A stretch of DNA of 64,000 nucleotides from the NCBI GenBank assembly GCA_964406505.1, contig CAYORX010000003.1, positions 62,001-126,000 on the forward strand, in the 5' to 3' direction. Shown one piece after another: positions 62,733 through 64,000 of this stretch (the stretch's first letter is position 1; every line of letters begins with the position of its first letter). The notes beneath the pieces are model-generated. The model was not told the origin of the DNA, did not search any database, and saw nothing but the letters and a program-made list of their open reading frames with translations. Source of the DNA: DTU015 sp964406505 (GTDB lineage: Bacteria; Bacillota; Sulfobacillia; Fermentithermobacillales; Fermentithermobacillaceae). A program made the translations under genes and the position numbers.

Positions 62733-63614
62733 TCAGTTAAAGATGCTTTTATCATCATGGTTAAGGTTCTCCGCAATCTGTTGAGCCGTTCTTGTTATGG
62801 CAATGCCGCCTAATGCAGTCTCTCTTAGTTCCATCGGTAGTTGTTTGCCAACCCTGTACATAGATTCAATCACTTCATCTGCCGGAATAACACTATTTTG
62901 TCCTGCTAAAGCCATATCAGCGCTGATGATCGCGTTTACTGCTTGAGATGCATTACGGAAAGAACAGGGAAGTTGCACCATTCCTGCAACTGGATCGCAT
63001 ACCAAACCCATACAATTTATTAAAGCGATTGCAACCGCATTAGAACACATTTCTGGAGTACCCCCGGCCAAACTGACTATTGCTGCCGCCCCCATAGCAG
63101 CAGCGACACCGCATTCCGCTTGACATCCACCTTCAGCACCTGACACTGTTGCGTTTTTAGTTACGACTGCACCTATACCCGAGGCAACCAACAGTGCATC
63201 TAATAGTTGCTTGCGATTACTGTTTAACTTTTTACCCGTACCTATCAAAACGGCTGGTAAAACGCCACTAGCCCCACCTGTGGGTGCAGCACATACGAGT
63301 CCCATAGAAGCATTAACTTCACTTCCTGAAAAAGCCATAGACATCACATTTTTTATAAACTCACCGCTAATAGGGGTTTTATATTCATGTTGTTTGAATG
63401 CTTGCCCAGATATTAATCCACCTATCATTTTTTGAGGTTTGCCTAGTGCCTTTTGGCTGCAAGCGATCATTACTTCGTAGTGTTTTTCCAATAATGAATA
63501 AACTTCTTGCTCACCTTTATGTGTAATAGCTATTTCATTGTTTAGTATTATCTGGGATAACGACAAATCTGAAGCGTTAGCACGATCTATTAGATCTTGT
63601 ATTGTACGATACAT
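62733..63614 (-). CDS. sdaAA: L-serine dehydratase, iron-sulfur type, alpha subunit
   Basis: A 293-residue [4Fe-4S] enzyme subunit that deaminates L-serine to pyruvate. Seen: SGEFIKNVMSMAFSGSEVNA, AAPTGGASGVLPAVLI, EGGCQAECGVAAAMGAAA with Cys, and NCMGLVCDPVAGMVQLPCSFRN with the remaining cluster Cys. ATG 63614 has GGAGGTAAGG upstream. It follows the beta subunit by 18 nt. Confidence 0.97.
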   Translation of the reverse strand: MYRTIQDLIDRANASDLSLSQIILNNEIAITHKGEQEVYSLLEKHYEVMIACSQKALGKPQKMIGGLISGQAFKQHEYKTPISGEFIKNVMSMAFSGSEVNASMGLVCAAPTGGASGVLPAVLIGTGKKLNSNRKQLLDALLVASGIGAVVTKNATVSGAEGGCQAECGVAAAMGAAAIVSLAGGTPEMCSNAVAIALINCMGLVCDPVAGMVQLPCSFRNASQAVNAIISADMALAGQNSVIPADEVIESMYRVGKQLPMELRETALGGIAITRTAQQIAENLNHDDKSIFN

Positions 63615-63632
63615 CCTTACCTCCTCCCACCC

Positions 63633-64000
63633 TTACTGAATTACTCTAATAGTAAATACATCATCCAATAACCCTAACTCGCGAACTACACTATCGGAAA
63701 TGTATTCGTCAGTTTCGATAACGCTGGTAGCTACATCGTGCCGTGCTACTCTGGAAAATCTCATGACACTGATATTGATATTATTGTTCGCTAATACCTG
63801 CGTAACTTCCTTAATAACCCCTGGTCTGTCTTTTTGTCTTATAACAAGGGTAGGCTGTTCGCCTGATAATTCGACATCAACTCCATTAATTTCGGTAATT
63901 TTGATCCGGCCACCCCCGATACTACATCCTGTTACCGTAGTTTTACCACCATCTTTGTAATGGAAAGAAATTACTACGGTGTTTTCATGAACATCATCCA
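63633..64000 (-). CDS. sdaAB: L-serine dehydratase beta subunit, 5' end cut by window edge
   Basis: The visible 122 C-terminal residues contain an ACT domain: LVIRQKDRPGVIKEVTQVLA, then NNINISVMRFSR and ETDEYISDSVVRELGLLDDV, ending RVIQ. Upstream is the GGGRIKITEINGV link that joins the SdaAB core to the ACT domain. It is the first gene of the sdaAB-sdaAA pair; the ACT domain may sense serine. The start lies beyond the window. Confidence 0.95.
   Translation of the reverse strand, partial: DDVHENTVVISFHYKDGGKTTVTGCSIGGGRIKITEINGVDVELSGEQPTLVIRQKDRPGVIKEVTQVLANNNINISVMRFSRVARHDVATSVIETDEYISDSVVRELGLLDDVFTIRVIQ

Noticed and set aside
1..64000. CRISPR array, IS element, prophage or rRNA operon
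   Set aside because: No regularly spaced repeats, transposase, integrase or phage genes, and no rRNA sequence was recognised.

Overview
The window (about 40% G+C by eye, AT-rich spacers, strong GGAGG-type ribosome binding sites, many TTG and GTG starts) comes from a Bacillota chromosome, most likely an anaerobic spore-forming Clostridia- or Limnochordia-like organism. Three T-box leaders (pheS, thrS, serS), an FMN riboswitch on a ribU-type transporter, and the sporulation-associated families YtxC and YtaF support this. I cannot name the species. No IS element, prophage or CRISPR array was recognised; most of the window is chromosomal core and metabolic DNA.

Region 1 (1-17,110, all minus strand) resembles the Bacillus block ytxC-thrS-infC-rpmI-rplT-ysgA-pheS-pheT-polX-mutS2. 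zapA and cvpA are absent between pheT and polX. Between polX and mutS2 lie an L,D-transpeptidase, a solute-binding-like lipoprotein, a DUF421 protein and a thioredoxin-like protein. The PolX homologue appears to have lost its polymerase site but keeps its PHP domain.

Region 2 (17,298-29,067) holds a DUF134 regulator / Mrp ATPase / NifX-like trio, AroM, PAP2 phosphatase, an S66 carboxypeptidase whose natural start needs a -1 shift at an A_AAA_AAG heptamer, YlbF, a class II aldolase, diaminopropionate ammonia-lyase, a patatin whose 3' end overlaps an antisense tRNA-Pro, an atypical methionyl-tRNA synthetase, nagB and an iron-sulfur flavoprotein.

Region 3 (29,142-34,452) is a molybdenum cofactor operon: moeA, a moeA fused to a periplasmic-binding-like domain, moaA, moaC, moaB. 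After a 490-bp spacer comes a four-gene membrane module (34,942-37,876) whose members I cannot assign a function; the first resembles DUF6754 proteins. This is the best candidate for an undescribed system.

Region 4 (38,051-47,672) holds ogt, an AbgB-like M20 amidohydrolase, mgtE, ytaF, purA, a C_GCAxxG_C_C protein, a histidine phosphatase, a MATE exporter and a nicotinamidase.

Region 5 (48,026-59,458) holds a complete oligopeptide ABC transporter (oppABCDF order), nagA, a degenerate CPBP-like membrane protein, two unrecognised small proteins and an M81 (MlrC-like) metallopeptidase. Region 6 (59,551-64,000) holds ribU with its riboswitch, a decayed GerMN/SLH gene, T-box-controlled serS, and sdaAA/sdaAB. 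Peptide uptake, peptidases, serine dehydratase and diaminopropionate lyase together suggest a peptide- and amino-acid-using lifestyle; this is inference.
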